DNA of 41,180 nt from Hyphomicrobiales bacterium. Its GTDB lineage: Bacteria > Pseudomonadota > Alphaproteobacteria > Rhizobiales > Devosiaceae. Position 1 is the first letter of the stretch, and the number at the start of each line of letters is the position of its first letter. The position numbers were made by a program, and so were the translations under genes. This document shows, piece by piece, positions 34,029 through 41,180 of the stretch. Below the pieces are notes generated by a model. It did not search any database, was not told the DNA's origin, and saw only the letters and a list, made by a program, of their open reading frames with translations. Location of the stretch: NCBI GenBank assembly GCA_004144345.1, contig SEEL01000032.1, forward strand, positions 1 to 41,180, read 5' to 3'.

Positions 34029-35105
34029 GCCAGCCGACCGGCGGGTGTTGAGATCGATGAAGGCGATGCCGCGCGAGGCGGTCCTCGCCCAGTCGCTGTC
34101 CTCGTCGAGTTCGAGATAGCGGCCCCACCAGCGGCGGGCCTCGGCGAAATTCTTCGCGTCGAATTCGAGCGTCGCGAGATTGTAGACCGCGTCGGCATAG
34201 TCGGGATCGATGGCGATGGCGCGATCAAGATGGCGGCGGGCGGCGGCGATCTTGCCCTCGTCCTTCAGCAGCGCGGCATAGTTGAACCAGGCTTCGACGA
34301 AGCTCGGGTCGATCTTGATCGCCTGCGCATAGGCGGCACCGGCCTCGTCGTTCTCTTCGAGGGCGCGGAAGCAATTGGCGCGGTTGTAGGCGGCAACGGA
34401 GTCCGACGGATCGACCGAGAGGCAGCGGCCATAGAGCACCGTGGCCTCGGCATAGAGCTGCGACTCCTCGGCCTGCTCGGCGAGGGCGAAATACTCTTCG
34501 CTGTCATCATCGGGCGGTTCGAGCCCGAGCAGTCCCTGGCCATCGAGCTCGCGCTTCCGCTCGCCTTCGCTCGCGTAAATCTTCTGCGGCCCGCCGGGAT
34601 GGAGCGACAGGGCGGTGAGCGAAGCGACGGGACCGGCGGCATGGACCGAGCGCGCCACCGCGCTCCAACTGGCGCCACCGGCGATGAGGCCGGCATATTT
34701 CTTGGCGAGGATCAGGTCGCGGAACGAGAAGGGTTCGGTGTCGTGCTCGAAGGCATCGAACAGCGCCAGCCGGTCGAGCGTGGCGCCATCGAGCCTCGAC
34801 TGATCGAGCAGTGACTGGCGCGACATGGCGGCGCGCTCGGGCGTCTCCATCAAATGCAACCAGCGCAGGAAGCCGTTCTCGCTCATCAGCCGGATGCCGG
34901 CATCCTCGAGCGTATCGATGCGCGCTTCGATATCGGCTTCGCTGGCCTTGTCGAGCAGCGTGCGGCCGAGCACGACGCGCTGCGTCTGCCGGGTGATGCC
35001 GCGGCGCAGGCGACCGCCGCGTGTTGCCACCGCCCGTGCCGCAAGGCGCTGCGGGAAGGCGCGCAGCGCTCCCACAAGGCCGAGGGTCGTGACGGTACCT
35101 GGCAT
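34026..35105 (-). CDS. tetratricopeptide-repeat protein with N-terminal regulatory-like region
   Basis: In this 359-residue protein, residues 1-200 form a helical region of no known family, with SENGFLRWLHLMET, SRQSLLDQSRLDG and FSFRDLILAKKYAGLIAGGASW. The last could be a MerR-like helix-turn-helix. Residues 205-340 carry about four TPR units (EEYFALAEQAEESQLY, AYNRANCFRALEEN, AWFNYAALLKDEGK, AVYNLATLEFDAKNF). GCAAAGGAAAAAG supports the start at 35105. It lies between ku and the hydrolase in the leftward run, with structured repeats on both sides. TPR proteins bind partners; the N-terminal half could bind DNA. The function is unknown. Confidence 0.88.
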   Translation of the reverse strand: MPGTVTTLGLVGALRAFPQRLAARAVATRGGRLRRGITRQTQRVVLGRTLLDKASEADIEARIDTLEDAGIRLMSENGFLRWLHLMETPERAAMSRQSLLDQSRLDGATLDRLALFDAFEHDTEPFSFRDLILAKKYAGLIAGGASWSAVARSVHAAGPVASLTALSLHPGGPQKIYASEGERKRELDGQGLLGLEPPDDDSEEYFALAEQAEESQLYAEATVLYGRCLSVDPSDSVAAYNRANCFRALEENDEAGAAYAQAIKIDPSFVEAWFNYAALLKDEGKIAAARRHLDRAIAIDPDYADAVYNLATLEFDAKNFAEARRWWGRYLELDEDSDWARTASRGIAFIDLNTRRSAG

Positions 35106-35116
35106 TCTTTTTCCTT

Positions 35117-35180
35117 TGCTCTGTCCCGGCGGTTACGCGCAGCGCGCTCCAGCCGCCGGTCCAACCGCGAGTGCGTATTA
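35117..35180 (-). repeat. structured intergenic repeat, copy 2
   Basis: The element starts at the TAA of ku and ends just before the ribosome site of the TPR gene. It has the same GCGGTTGG lead, inner GCGC stem and ACAGAGCAA end as copy 1. The outer arms here are CCGGCGG and CCGCCGG, still complementary. Between the two leads copy 2 carries a short extra TACGCACTC piece directly after the TAA. Confidence 0.75.
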
Positions 35181-36083
35181 GCCCGCCTTCTTTTTCGCGG
35201 GTGCTTTGCCGGCGGCTGCCTTGCTGGCGGCGACGGCGTCCTTGAGCGACGGCTTGGCGGCGGCCTTCTTGGCAGGCGCCTCGGCTTTCGACTTGCTCGG
35301 CGCGGCGGGCTTGGCCTGACCGAGGCTGGCCTTCAGCGCATCCATGAGATTGATGACATTGCCGCGCTCGGGAGCGGCCGCGATGATCGGCTTATGGCCC
35401 TTGAGCTTTTCCTTGATCATTTCCATCAGGGCGGACTCGTAGCGATCCTCATACTTGGCCGGATCGAATGTCGTGACTTTCTGCTCGATCAGCTTTTCGG
35501 CCAGCTGCAGCATTTCGGGATCGGCCTTCACGTCCGGGATCTCGTCGAAATAGGCCGCGGTGGAGCGGACCTCGCGCGGATCGCGCAGCGTGGTGACGAA
35601 CATGCCCTTGTCGCGGGCGCCGATGGTCACGATGCGCTCGCGGCTCGACATCACCAGCCGGGCGATGGCGACCTTGCCGGCGGCCTGCATGGCATCGCGA
35701 AGGACCGCGAAGGTCTCTTCGGCCATCTTGCCGTCGGGCGCCAGGTAATAGGGCGAGTCCTGATAGATGACGTCCACCTCGCTCTCATCGACGAAGGCTT
35801 CGATGTTGAGCGTGTGGTTAGATTCGATGCGGACGGCATCGAGGTCTTCGTCCTCGATGATGATGTACTGCTTGTCCTCATATTCGTAGCCGCGCACCAG
35901 ATCGGCGCGCTCAACGAGGCCCAGTTCCGGATCGACCGGCTTCATGTTGATCCGGTTATGCGTGTCCTTGTGGAGCTGGTTGAAGCGGATCTTCTCGTTC
36001 GCACTGACGGCCGGATAGAGCCGCACCGGGCAGCTCACCAGACTCAGTTTGATGTAACCCTTCCAGCTGGCTCTCGGTGCCAT
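35178..36083 (-). CDS. ku: DNA end-binding protein Ku
   Basis: This 301-residue bacterial Ku forms a homodimeric ring on double-strand DNA ends and recruits LigD. The core, residues 1-255, has WKGYIKLSLVSCPVRLYPA, NRINMKPVDPELGLVE, VRGYEYEDKQYIIIEDEDL and VIYQDSPYYLAPDG. The last 45 residues are rich in Lys and Ala (PAKKAAAKPSLKDAV and later), a basic tail known to tune DNA binding. GGAG precedes the ATG by 7 bases. It follows ligD by 16 bases, forming the standard end-joining module. Confidence 0.97.
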   Translation of the reverse strand: MAPRASWKGYIKLSLVSCPVRLYPAVSANEKIRFNQLHKDTHNRINMKPVDPELGLVERADLVRGYEYEDKQYIIIEDEDLDAVRIESNHTLNIEAFVDESEVDVIYQDSPYYLAPDGKMAEETFAVLRDAMQAAGKVAIARLVMSSRERIVTIGARDKGMFVTTLRDPREVRSTAAYFDEIPDVKADPEMLQLAEKLIEQKVTTFDPAKYEDRYESALMEMIKEKLKGHKPIIAAAPERGNVINLMDALKASLGQAKPAAPSKSKAEAPAKKAAAKPSLKDAVAASKAAAGKAPAKKKAG

Positions 36084-36099
36084 CGGTCAACTCCACGCT

Positions 36100-38580
36100 T
36101 CACTTCGGCTGTTTGAGCGCGGCCGTCAGATCGGCCGCATCATCATCCATCGCCGCCCACGGATCTCCGGAACTATTCAAAATTCCCGGCAAAGTAGAAT
36201 AATTCAAATCCTCCGGAGCGTCGATGGATCGTAAATCACTCCAGTTAACGGGAGTTGAGGCCGGCAGATTTGCCCGCGCCCTGAGGCTATAGGGGGCGAC
36301 GGCGGTCGCGCCGCGGCCATTACGGTGGAAGTCGATGAAGATGCGCTTCGTCCGCTTTTCCTTCGACATGTTGACCACAAAGGTCTCCGGCGCCGCCTTG
36401 GCGATCATGGCGGCGATCTCGCCGGTCGCCGCGTGGGCCTTCTTCCAGTCGAGCTTCGGCTTCAGCGGCACCACCACATGCAGCCCCTTGCCGCCTGACG
36501 TCTTGACGTAGGGCGTGAGGCCGAGGGCCTCCAGCTGCTCTTTCACGAAGAAGGCCGCGTCCACGATCTGCCGGAACCTGATGCCGTCGCCGGGATCGAG
36601 GTCGAAGATCACCTGGTCGGGCTTTTCGAGATTGGTGGCCCAATGGCAGCCCCAGGCGTGGAATTCGATGACGCCGAACTGGGCGAGGGCGAGATAGCCC
36701 TTGGCCTCCTCGATCGAGATGTACTTCTTCACCTCGCCTTCGTCGCTCGACATGGTCTCGAAGCTGCCGATGGTGGGCGGCATGCCGGTGAAGGGATGGC
36801 GCTGGAAGAAGATGTCGTCGAGCCGGCCGCTTGGGCTGCGCACCAGCGACACTGGGCGGCCGAAGATGTGCGGCAGCATGAAATCGCCGACCGCTGCGTA
36901 ATAGATCGCGACGTCGAGCTTGGTGGGCCCCGATTTGCCGAACAGCCGCCGCGTCGGATTGGTGACCCAGATGTTGGCGAGGTCGGCATCCGAGATGATG
37001 CGCTGGCGCTCGATGGGCGCTTCGCTCGGCGTGATCTCGGGTTCGCGCAGTCCCTTGAACACGGCGTGACGCACGCTGTTGTCGGCGGTGAGATTGGCAT
37101 AGTGCACATGCGCCGTGATGACCGGCCGGACGGGGATCACGTCCCTCGTCATGCCCGGCAGCTTCTGGCCCCCATCGACCAGCGGCTTCAGCTTGTCATG
37201 GATGCTGATCAGCTCGCTGCCCGAAAAGCCGGTGCCGCATTTGCCGCGATATTCGAGCTCGCCATCCACCCACTGGCCGAGCGCGATGGCGCCGATGCCG
37301 CCGGCGGCGGGGGACATGGTGTAGCCGACGATGGGGAAGTCGCCGACCTGGCGGGACTTTACCTTGATCCAGGTCTTGGAGCGCGTTTCGACATAGGGCG
37401 CATCGGCCCGCTTCGACACGATTCCCTCAAGGCCCATCTCGGTGGCGTGGTCGTAGAGCACCGCGCCATCGCCATCGAAGCCATCGCTGTACTGGATGGC
37501 GGAACTGCCGCCGGCGACCGGCGCGAGCAGGGCTTGTAGCAGCGCCTTGCGATCGGCGAGCGCCGCCCTGGTGAGGTCGTAGCCGTCGAGATACATCAGG
37601 TCGAAGGCGAAGAAGGTGAGCCGCTCGCTGGAATGGTCGCTCAGCGCCTGCTGCAGATCGGCGAAATGGCTGACGCCGCTTTCGTCCACCACGACGATCT
37701 CGCCATCGAGGATCGCTTCCTTCGCGGGAATGTCGGCGAAGGCATCGGCGAGGATGCCGTAGCGGGCGGTCCAGTCGATGCCGGTGCGGGTGAGGAGTTT
37801 CACCTTGCCGCCTGACAGCATGGCGATGGTGCGATAGCCGTCGAACTTGATCTCGTGCAGCCAGCCCTCGCCCTGCGGCGGATCGCCGGTTTCGGCGGCG
37901 AGTTGCGGCTTCATCGATCTGGGCATCGGCGCCTTCACCGCGCCTTTGACCTTGGCAGGCGACAGCGCCACTGGCTTGGCCGCGGCCGCTTTCTTCGCCG
38001 GCTTAGGCTTCTTCGAGGCCAGCAGTTCCTCGATGGTCATGCCGGATTTGACGCTTTCCGGGCGGGCCTTGAGAATGTCGGTCTTGGTATCGACCCCGGT
38101 GTCCTTCTCCTTGAAGAACAGCCAATTGGTGTTGGCCTCGCCGGCCTTGGGCTTCATCCGCACCAGCATCCAGCCGCCCTTGAGCTTTTCGCCCCAGAGC
38201 CGGATCTTGAGATCGCCCTTGAGCAGCCCCTCACGCGGCTCGTTCATCGGCGTCCAGGTACCGGTATCCCAGACGATCATCGGGCCACCGCCATATTCGC
38301 CCTCGGGGATCACGTCCTCGAAGTCGATATAGTCGAGCGGGTGGTCCTCGGTCTGGGCGGCGTAGCGCTTGTCGGCGGGATTGAGCGAGGGGCCCTTGGG
38401 CACCGCCCAGCTTTTCAGCACGCCATCGAGTTCGAGCCGCAGATCATAGTGATCGGCGGTGGCCGAGTGCTTGTGGATGACGAAGCGATTGCCGTCGGCG
38501 CCGCTGCCGGCGCCGGAGGGTTCGCTGGTTTTGCTGAAATCGCGCTTCTGCCGGTAGGTGCTGAGCGAGGACGGGGCCAT
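36100..38580 (-). CDS. ligD: multidomain DNA ligase D (PE-ligase-polymerase)
   Basis: This 826-residue enzyme of non-homologous end joining has three domains. The 3'-phosphoesterase is at residues 30-180 ([15 protein letters not shown] and [14 protein letters not shown]). The ATP-dependent ligase is near 220-530, with Lys245 in the EIKFDGYRT motif. The polymerase/primase is near 550-815, with Asp660 and Asp662 in [10 protein letters not shown] and the VPLKPKLDW end. This domain order is that of LigD from Pseudomonas and rhizobia. A Lys/Ala-rich linker joins the first two domains. The start at 38580 is chosen because an upstream frame would run into a tRNA gene. ku follows after 16 bases. Confidence 0.97.
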   Translation of the reverse strand: MAPSSLSTYRQKRDFSKTSEPSGAGSGADGNRFVIHKHSATADHYDLRLELDGVLKSWAVPKGPSLNPADKRYAAQTEDHPLDYIDFEDVIPEGEYGGGPMIVWDTGTWTPMNEPREGLLKGDLKIRLWGEKLKGGWMLVRMKPKAGEANTNWLFFKEKDTGVDTKTDILKARPESVKSGMTIEELLASKKPKPAKKAAAAKPVALSPAKVKGAVKAPMPRSMKPQLAAETGDPPQGEGWLHEIKFDGYRTIAMLSGGKVKLLTRTGIDWTARYGILADAFADIPAKEAILDGEIVVVDESGVSHFADLQQALSDHSSERLTFFAFDLMYLDGYDLTRAALADRKALLQALLAPVAGGSSAIQYSDGFDGDGAVLYDHATEMGLEGIVSKRADAPYVETRSKTWIKVKSRQVGDFPIVGYTMSPAAGGIGAIALGQWVDGELEYRGKCGTGFSGSELISIHDKLKPLVDGGQKLPGMTRDVIPVRPVITAHVHYANLTADNSVRHAVFKGLREPEITPSEAPIERQRIISDADLANIWVTNPTRRLFGKSGPTKLDVAIYYAAVGDFMLPHIFGRPVSLVRSPSGRLDDIFFQRHPFTGMPPTIGSFETMSSDEGEVKKYISIEEAKGYLALAQFGVIEFHAWGCHWATNLEKPDQVIFDLDPGDGIRFRQIVDAAFFVKEQLEALGLTPYVKTSGGKGLHVVVPLKPKLDWKKAHAATGEIAAMIAKAAPETFVVNMSKEKRTKRIFIDFHRNGRGATAVAPYSLRARANLPASTPVNWSDLRSIDAPEDLNYSTLPGILNSSGDPWAAMDDDAADLTAALKQPK

Positions 38581-38607
38581 GTCCCTCAGGGCCGCGGCGG
38601 GGGAAGC

Positions 38608-38684
38608 TGGCGCACCCGACACGATTCGAACGTGTGGCCTTTGCCTTCGGAGGGCAACGCTCTATCCAGCTGAGCTACGGGTGC
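38608..38684 (-). tRNA. tRNA-Arg (anticodon CCG)
   Basis: A 77-base cloverleaf reads on the minus strand. It has acceptor arms GCACCCG and CGGGTGC, a D-arm GCTCAGCTGGATAGAGC, an anticodon arm TTGCC-CTCCGAA-GGCAA with anticodon CCG (reads CGG), and a T-arm ACACG-TTCGAAT-CGTGT. The discriminator G and the CCA end are encoded. ligD starts 27 bases downstream on the same strand, and no terminator lies between them. So the tRNA transcript could read into ligD. Confidence 0.96.
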
Positions 38685-38730
38685 GTGTTGGGCCACGAAT
38701 ACGCGACCGTGCCGGAGAGCGCAAGACGGG

Positions 38731-38922
38731 CTAGGACAGGGCGAGCGGCGCCGGATCGGCCCAGAGGCGGTTGAGCTCTTCGAGGAAGAGGTCCGCCATC
38801 TCCTCGGGATGCGTCTCCTCGGCTTCCTGCTGGCCCAGCTCCTCGCCGGCCGCGATCACCGCCGCAATGCCCTGCGCCAGGCTGTCCTCGATATCCTGAA
38901 ACATATCGGTGTCCGGATTCAT
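38731..38922 (-). CDS. small acidic protein, unknown function
   Basis: This 63-residue acidic protein begins [22 protein letters not shown], has a helical stretch [20 protein letters not shown], and ends [15 protein letters not shown] lies about 8 bases before the ATG, so translation is likely. No family recognised. A single helix-rich, non-membrane protein is all that can be said. It lies between the tRNA-Arg gene and the pseudouridine synthase gene, all leftward. Confidence 0.65.
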   Translation of the reverse strand: MNPDTDMFQDIEDSLAQGIAAVIAAGEELGQQEAEETHPEEMADLFLEELNRLWADPAPLALS

Positions 38923-39020
38923 CACGCGATACTCCTGTGAACGACGAGGAGAGGCTAGGCGCGCGATGGGGCGTCCTATTGGTGATTTCGGGGAGAGATT
39001 GTGGCGAAGCCCGTCGCGAC

Positions 39021-39692
39021 TCAGAACGGCGCCGGCACCACGAACTCGCGCCATTGCTGGTCGTCCGGGTGCGAAAAACCCAGCATTTCCGCGTGTAACT
39101 GCAGCCTGTCGGCCGCTGCGAGCGCCTCGCCCGAGGCATAGAAGCTGTCGCCGAGAATCGGGTGACCCAGGGCCAGCATGTGGACGCGCAACTGGTGCGT
39201 GCGGCCGGTGAGCGGGATGAGCTTGACCCGCGTGACGCCGTTCTCGCGCGCCAGCACCTGCCATTCGGTCTGGCTCGACCGGCCGCGCTCGTAATCGACG
39301 CGCTGGCGCGGCTTGTTCTCCCAATCGGTGGCGAGCGGCAGGTCGACAAGGCCGCTGTCGCCTTCGATATCGCCCCAGATTCGCGCCACGTAATATTTGG
39401 CGACCTTGCGGTGCTCGAACTGGCTGCCCAGCGCACCGAGCGCCTTCTTGTCGAAGGCGAGGAGCAGCAGGCCCGAGGTATCCTTGTCGAGCCGGTGCAC
39501 CACCTTGGTCTCGGGCCGGTCGGGATGGCGGGCCTGCACGCGCGTCTCGAGGCAATCGGCGAGCGAGGGATCCTTGCCCGGCACGGTGAGCAGGCCGCTC
39601 GGCTTGTTGCAGACGATCAGGCGCTCGTCCTCATGGACGATGTCGAGGCCGGCGGGCGGGCGGTAATCGAAGATGGGGGGCAGGGGAGGCAT
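39021..39692 (-). CDS. RluA-type pseudouridine synthase
   Basis: This 223-residue enzyme isomerises uridine to pseudouridine in RNA. The catalytic Asp69 lies in the hallmark HRLDKDTSG. It also has VNKPSG-type strand VCNKPSGLLTVPG near 27-39, KYYVARIWG, and the C-terminal TGRTHQLRVHMLALGHPILGD. There is no S4 domain, so it is the short RluA form (like E. coli RluA, about 219 residues) that acts on 23S rRNA and tRNA. The exact site cannot be told from sequence. The start at 39692 is preceded by weak signals and gives the usual length; upstream in-frame sequence does not belong to the family. Confidence 0.93.
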   Translation of the reverse strand: MPPLPPIFDYRPPAGLDIVHEDERLIVCNKPSGLLTVPGKDPSLADCLETRVQARHPDRPETKVVHRLDKDTSGLLLLAFDKKALGALGSQFEHRKVAKYYVARIWGDIEGDSGLVDLPLATDWENKPRQRVDYERGRSSQTEWQVLARENGVTRVKLIPLTGRTHQLRVHMLALGHPILGDSFYASGEALAAADRLQLHAEMLGFSHPDDQQWREFVVPAPF

Positions 39693-39847
39693 GCGTGACC
39701 GTCTAGCAGCCTTGTGCCCGCAGCACAAAATCTGCGGTACGTGCCTCAGTAGCTCTTTCAAGTTCAATAGAGGCAAGTAAAGATGCTGGCGAGGACGAGC
39801 GGCGCGTCCGCCGGACGGCGCCCCAGCATTTTTACCGGAGGAACTTC

Positions 39848-40957
39848 ATGGCCGCGAGGCAGCGTCTTGGCGTCGGCATTATCGGCGCGGGTAACATTTC
39901 GAGCCAGTATCTGAAGGCCATGGCCGCCTTCCCGGTGCTCGACATCCGCGGCATCGCCGACATGAAGCCCGAGGTGGCGGAAAAGAAGGCCGCCGAGTTC
40001 GGCGTCCAGGCGGCGACCGTCGACGGGCTGTTGGCTGACCCGGGCGTCGATATCATCGTCAATCTGACCATCCCGCGCGCCCATGTGGCGGTAGGCCTCA
40101 AGGCAATCGCGGCGGGCAAGCACGTCTATAGCGAAAAGCCGCTCGGCGTGACCTTCGAGGAAGGCAAGAAGCTGGTCGCCGCGGCGAGGCGCAAGGGCGT
40201 CCGCATCGGCGCCGCGCCCGACACGTTCCTCGGTGGCGCCCATCAGCAGGCGCGCGCCGTGATCGACAGCGGCAAGCTCGGCACCATCATCGGCGGCACC
40301 GCCAGCTTCGGCGTGCCGGGCCATGAATATTGGCATCCCGATCCGGCCTTCTATTACGACATCGGCGGCGGGCCGGTGCTCGACATGGGGCCGTATTACA
40401 TCACCGACCTCGTCAATCTGCTTGGCCCGGTGAAGGCGGTGCAGGCGATGAGCCTGACGCCGGCCAAGGAGCGGCCGATCCGCTCCGAGCCCAAGAAGGG
40501 CCAGCTGATGAAGGTGAAGGTGTTCACCCACGTCACCGGCACGCTGCAATTCGTCTCGGGCGCGCTGGTGCAGGTATCTCTGAGCTTCGACGTGCCCAAG
40601 CACACGCACAAGCCGATCGAGATCTATGGCACCGACGCCTCGATGCAGGTGCCCGACCCCAACATGTTCGGCGGCGAAGTGAAACTGGCCAAGCCCCGTG
40701 CGCCGGAGTGGGACGATGTTCCAGTAAAGCTCCCCTATGCCGATGCGAACTATCGCTCGCTGGGGGTGGCGGATATGGCCTATGCCATCCTCAGCGGCCG
40801 TCCGCACCGCGCCAATGGCGACCTCGCTTTGCACGTGCTCGAAGTGATGGAAGCCTTCGAAACGGCCAGCAAGTCCGGCCAGATCGTCAAGATCCGCAGC
40901 AAGGTCGAACGCCCCGCGGCGATCAGCGAGTCGCTGAAGCGCGGGAAGATCGCTTAG
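39848..40957 (+). CDS. Gfo/Idh/MocA-family NAD(P)-dependent oxidoreductase
   Basis: This 369-residue dehydrogenase has the N-terminal Rossmann motif VGIIGAGNIS at residues 9-17, and the catalytic EKP at 96-98 in HVYSEKPLGV. The C-terminal part has GGGPVLDMGPYYITDLVNLLGPV, the conserved substrate-binding region. Members oxidise or reduce sugars, inositols and related polyols. The substrate is unknown. CGGAGGAAC just before the ATG is a good ribosome site. It is divergent from the pseudouridine synthase and stands alone here. ABC-transporter genes that often accompany this class are not within the window; the downstream 223 bases hold no gene. Confidence 0.93.
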   Translation: MAARQRLGVGIIGAGNISSQYLKAMAAFPVLDIRGIADMKPEVAEKKAAEFGVQAATVDGLLADPGVDIIVNLTIPRAHVAVGLKAIAAGKHVYSEKPLGVTFEEGKKLVAAARRKGVRIGAAPDTFLGGAHQQARAVIDSGKLGTIIGGTASFGVPGHEYWHPDPAFYYDIGGGPVLDMGPYYITDLVNLLGPVKAVQAMSLTPAKERPIRSEPKKGQLMKVKVFTHVTGTLQFVSGALVQVSLSFDVPKHTHKPIEIYGTDASMQVPDPNMFGGEVKLAKPRAPEWDDVPVKLPYADANYRSLGVADMAYAILSGRPHRANGDLALHVLEVMEAFETASKSGQIVKIRSKVERPAAISESLKRGKIA

Positions 40958-40971
40958 CGTTCCAAAATGCG

Positions 40972-40991
40972 GGCGTGCGAAGGCGCACGCC
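40972..40991. repeat. perfect hairpin downstream of the oxidoreductase
   Basis: GGCGTGCG and CGCACGCC form a perfect 8-pair stem around AAGG, 15 bases after the stop codon. There is no T run after it, so it is a weak terminator or a small palindromic repeat. I see no gene, promoter or tRNA in the rest of the window (40992-41180). Confidence 0.5.
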
Positions 40992-41180
40992 GGCCCTACC
41001 GGCGATGTCAAAGAACCCTTGCTCTTGCCCCTTCTCGGGCGAGAGCGAGCAGCGGCGAGGGCTTGCCTCGACGCGGGTAGTCCGCAGTGGGTGAGGCTCG
41101 CGCCTCGCCGCTGCAACCGGGCTCGCCTCAGGATCGATGATCTGCCGGAATCTCTCTCCACGTCCGGCGGTGGTTCAGAT

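Noticed and set aside
38581-38622. Upstream extension of ligD by 14 residues
   Set aside because: The extended start lies inside the tRNA-Arg gene; the ATG at 38580 gives the normal start of the phosphoesterase domain.
39693-39847. TGCCTC and GAGGCA arms about 24 bases apart upstream of the oxidoreductase
   Set aside because: Short arms, long spacer and no clear promoter or operator pattern; expected by chance in a region of this size.
23172-41180. Search for an integrated element next to the tRNA-Arg
   Set aside because: No integrase, phage gene, transposase or repeated tRNA end is seen; the genes on both sides have the same composition as the rest.

Overview
The window is GC-rich, densely coded chromosomal DNA from an alphaproteobacterium. 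Several features point to the Hyphomicrobiales, and the overall look fits the Devosia group. These are a RegB/RegA (PrrBA/ActSR) redox two-component pair, an MmcB endonuclease, DUF2852 and DUF1127 proteins, a Ku plus three-domain LigD repair module, and GC-rich intergenic palindromes of a kind common in that order. The placement is inferred from gene content only. I see no phage genes, transposases, insertion sequences, CRISPR array or rRNA.

Left part (1-9,800): two intergenic repeats lead into recF, a small WYL-like protein overlapping it, and gyrB. A convergent pair follows: an Atu4866-family protein and a 45-residue ORF, divergent from an AraC-type regulator. Next come a bifunctional class A penicillin-binding protein, a secreted DUF4360 protein, an inverted pair of the same GC-rich repeat, and a YgjP-type metalloprotease.

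Middle (9,800-23,250): a DUF2852 membrane protein is divergent from regB and regA. A tight cluster joins a beta-CASP RNase-like hydrolase to two tandem ATP-grasp-like paralogs of identical length. Opposing it is a minus-strand chain of four overlapping genes (two tandem MFS transporters, mmcB and a CelD-type GNAT). Then come a degenerate receiver-like protein, a LysR regulator divergent from a DUF1127 protein, a MarR regulator, and rpmI-rplT closed by a strong terminator.

Right part (23,250-41,180): pheS and pheT have a DEDDh exonuclease gene inserted between them with overlapping start and stop codons. Convergent to pheT is a four-gene overlapping operon of an aldo-keto reductase, an O-antigen ligase-like protein and two glycosyltransferases. 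An outer-membrane-like protein follows. Then comes a minus-strand DNA-repair neighbourhood: tRNA-Arg(CCG), ligD, ku, a TPR protein, an alpha/beta hydrolase and an exonuclease III. Two copies of a structured intergenic repeat lie on either side of the TPR gene. The window ends with a small acidic protein, an RluA-type pseudouridine synthase and a Gfo/Idh/MocA oxidoreductase.

Most of the window is core housekeeping. The least explained parts are the tandem ATP-grasp-like pair coupled to the beta-CASP protein, the structured repeats in the ku-TPR-hydrolase run, the exonuclease inside pheST, and the Atu4866/mini-ORF/AraC locus.
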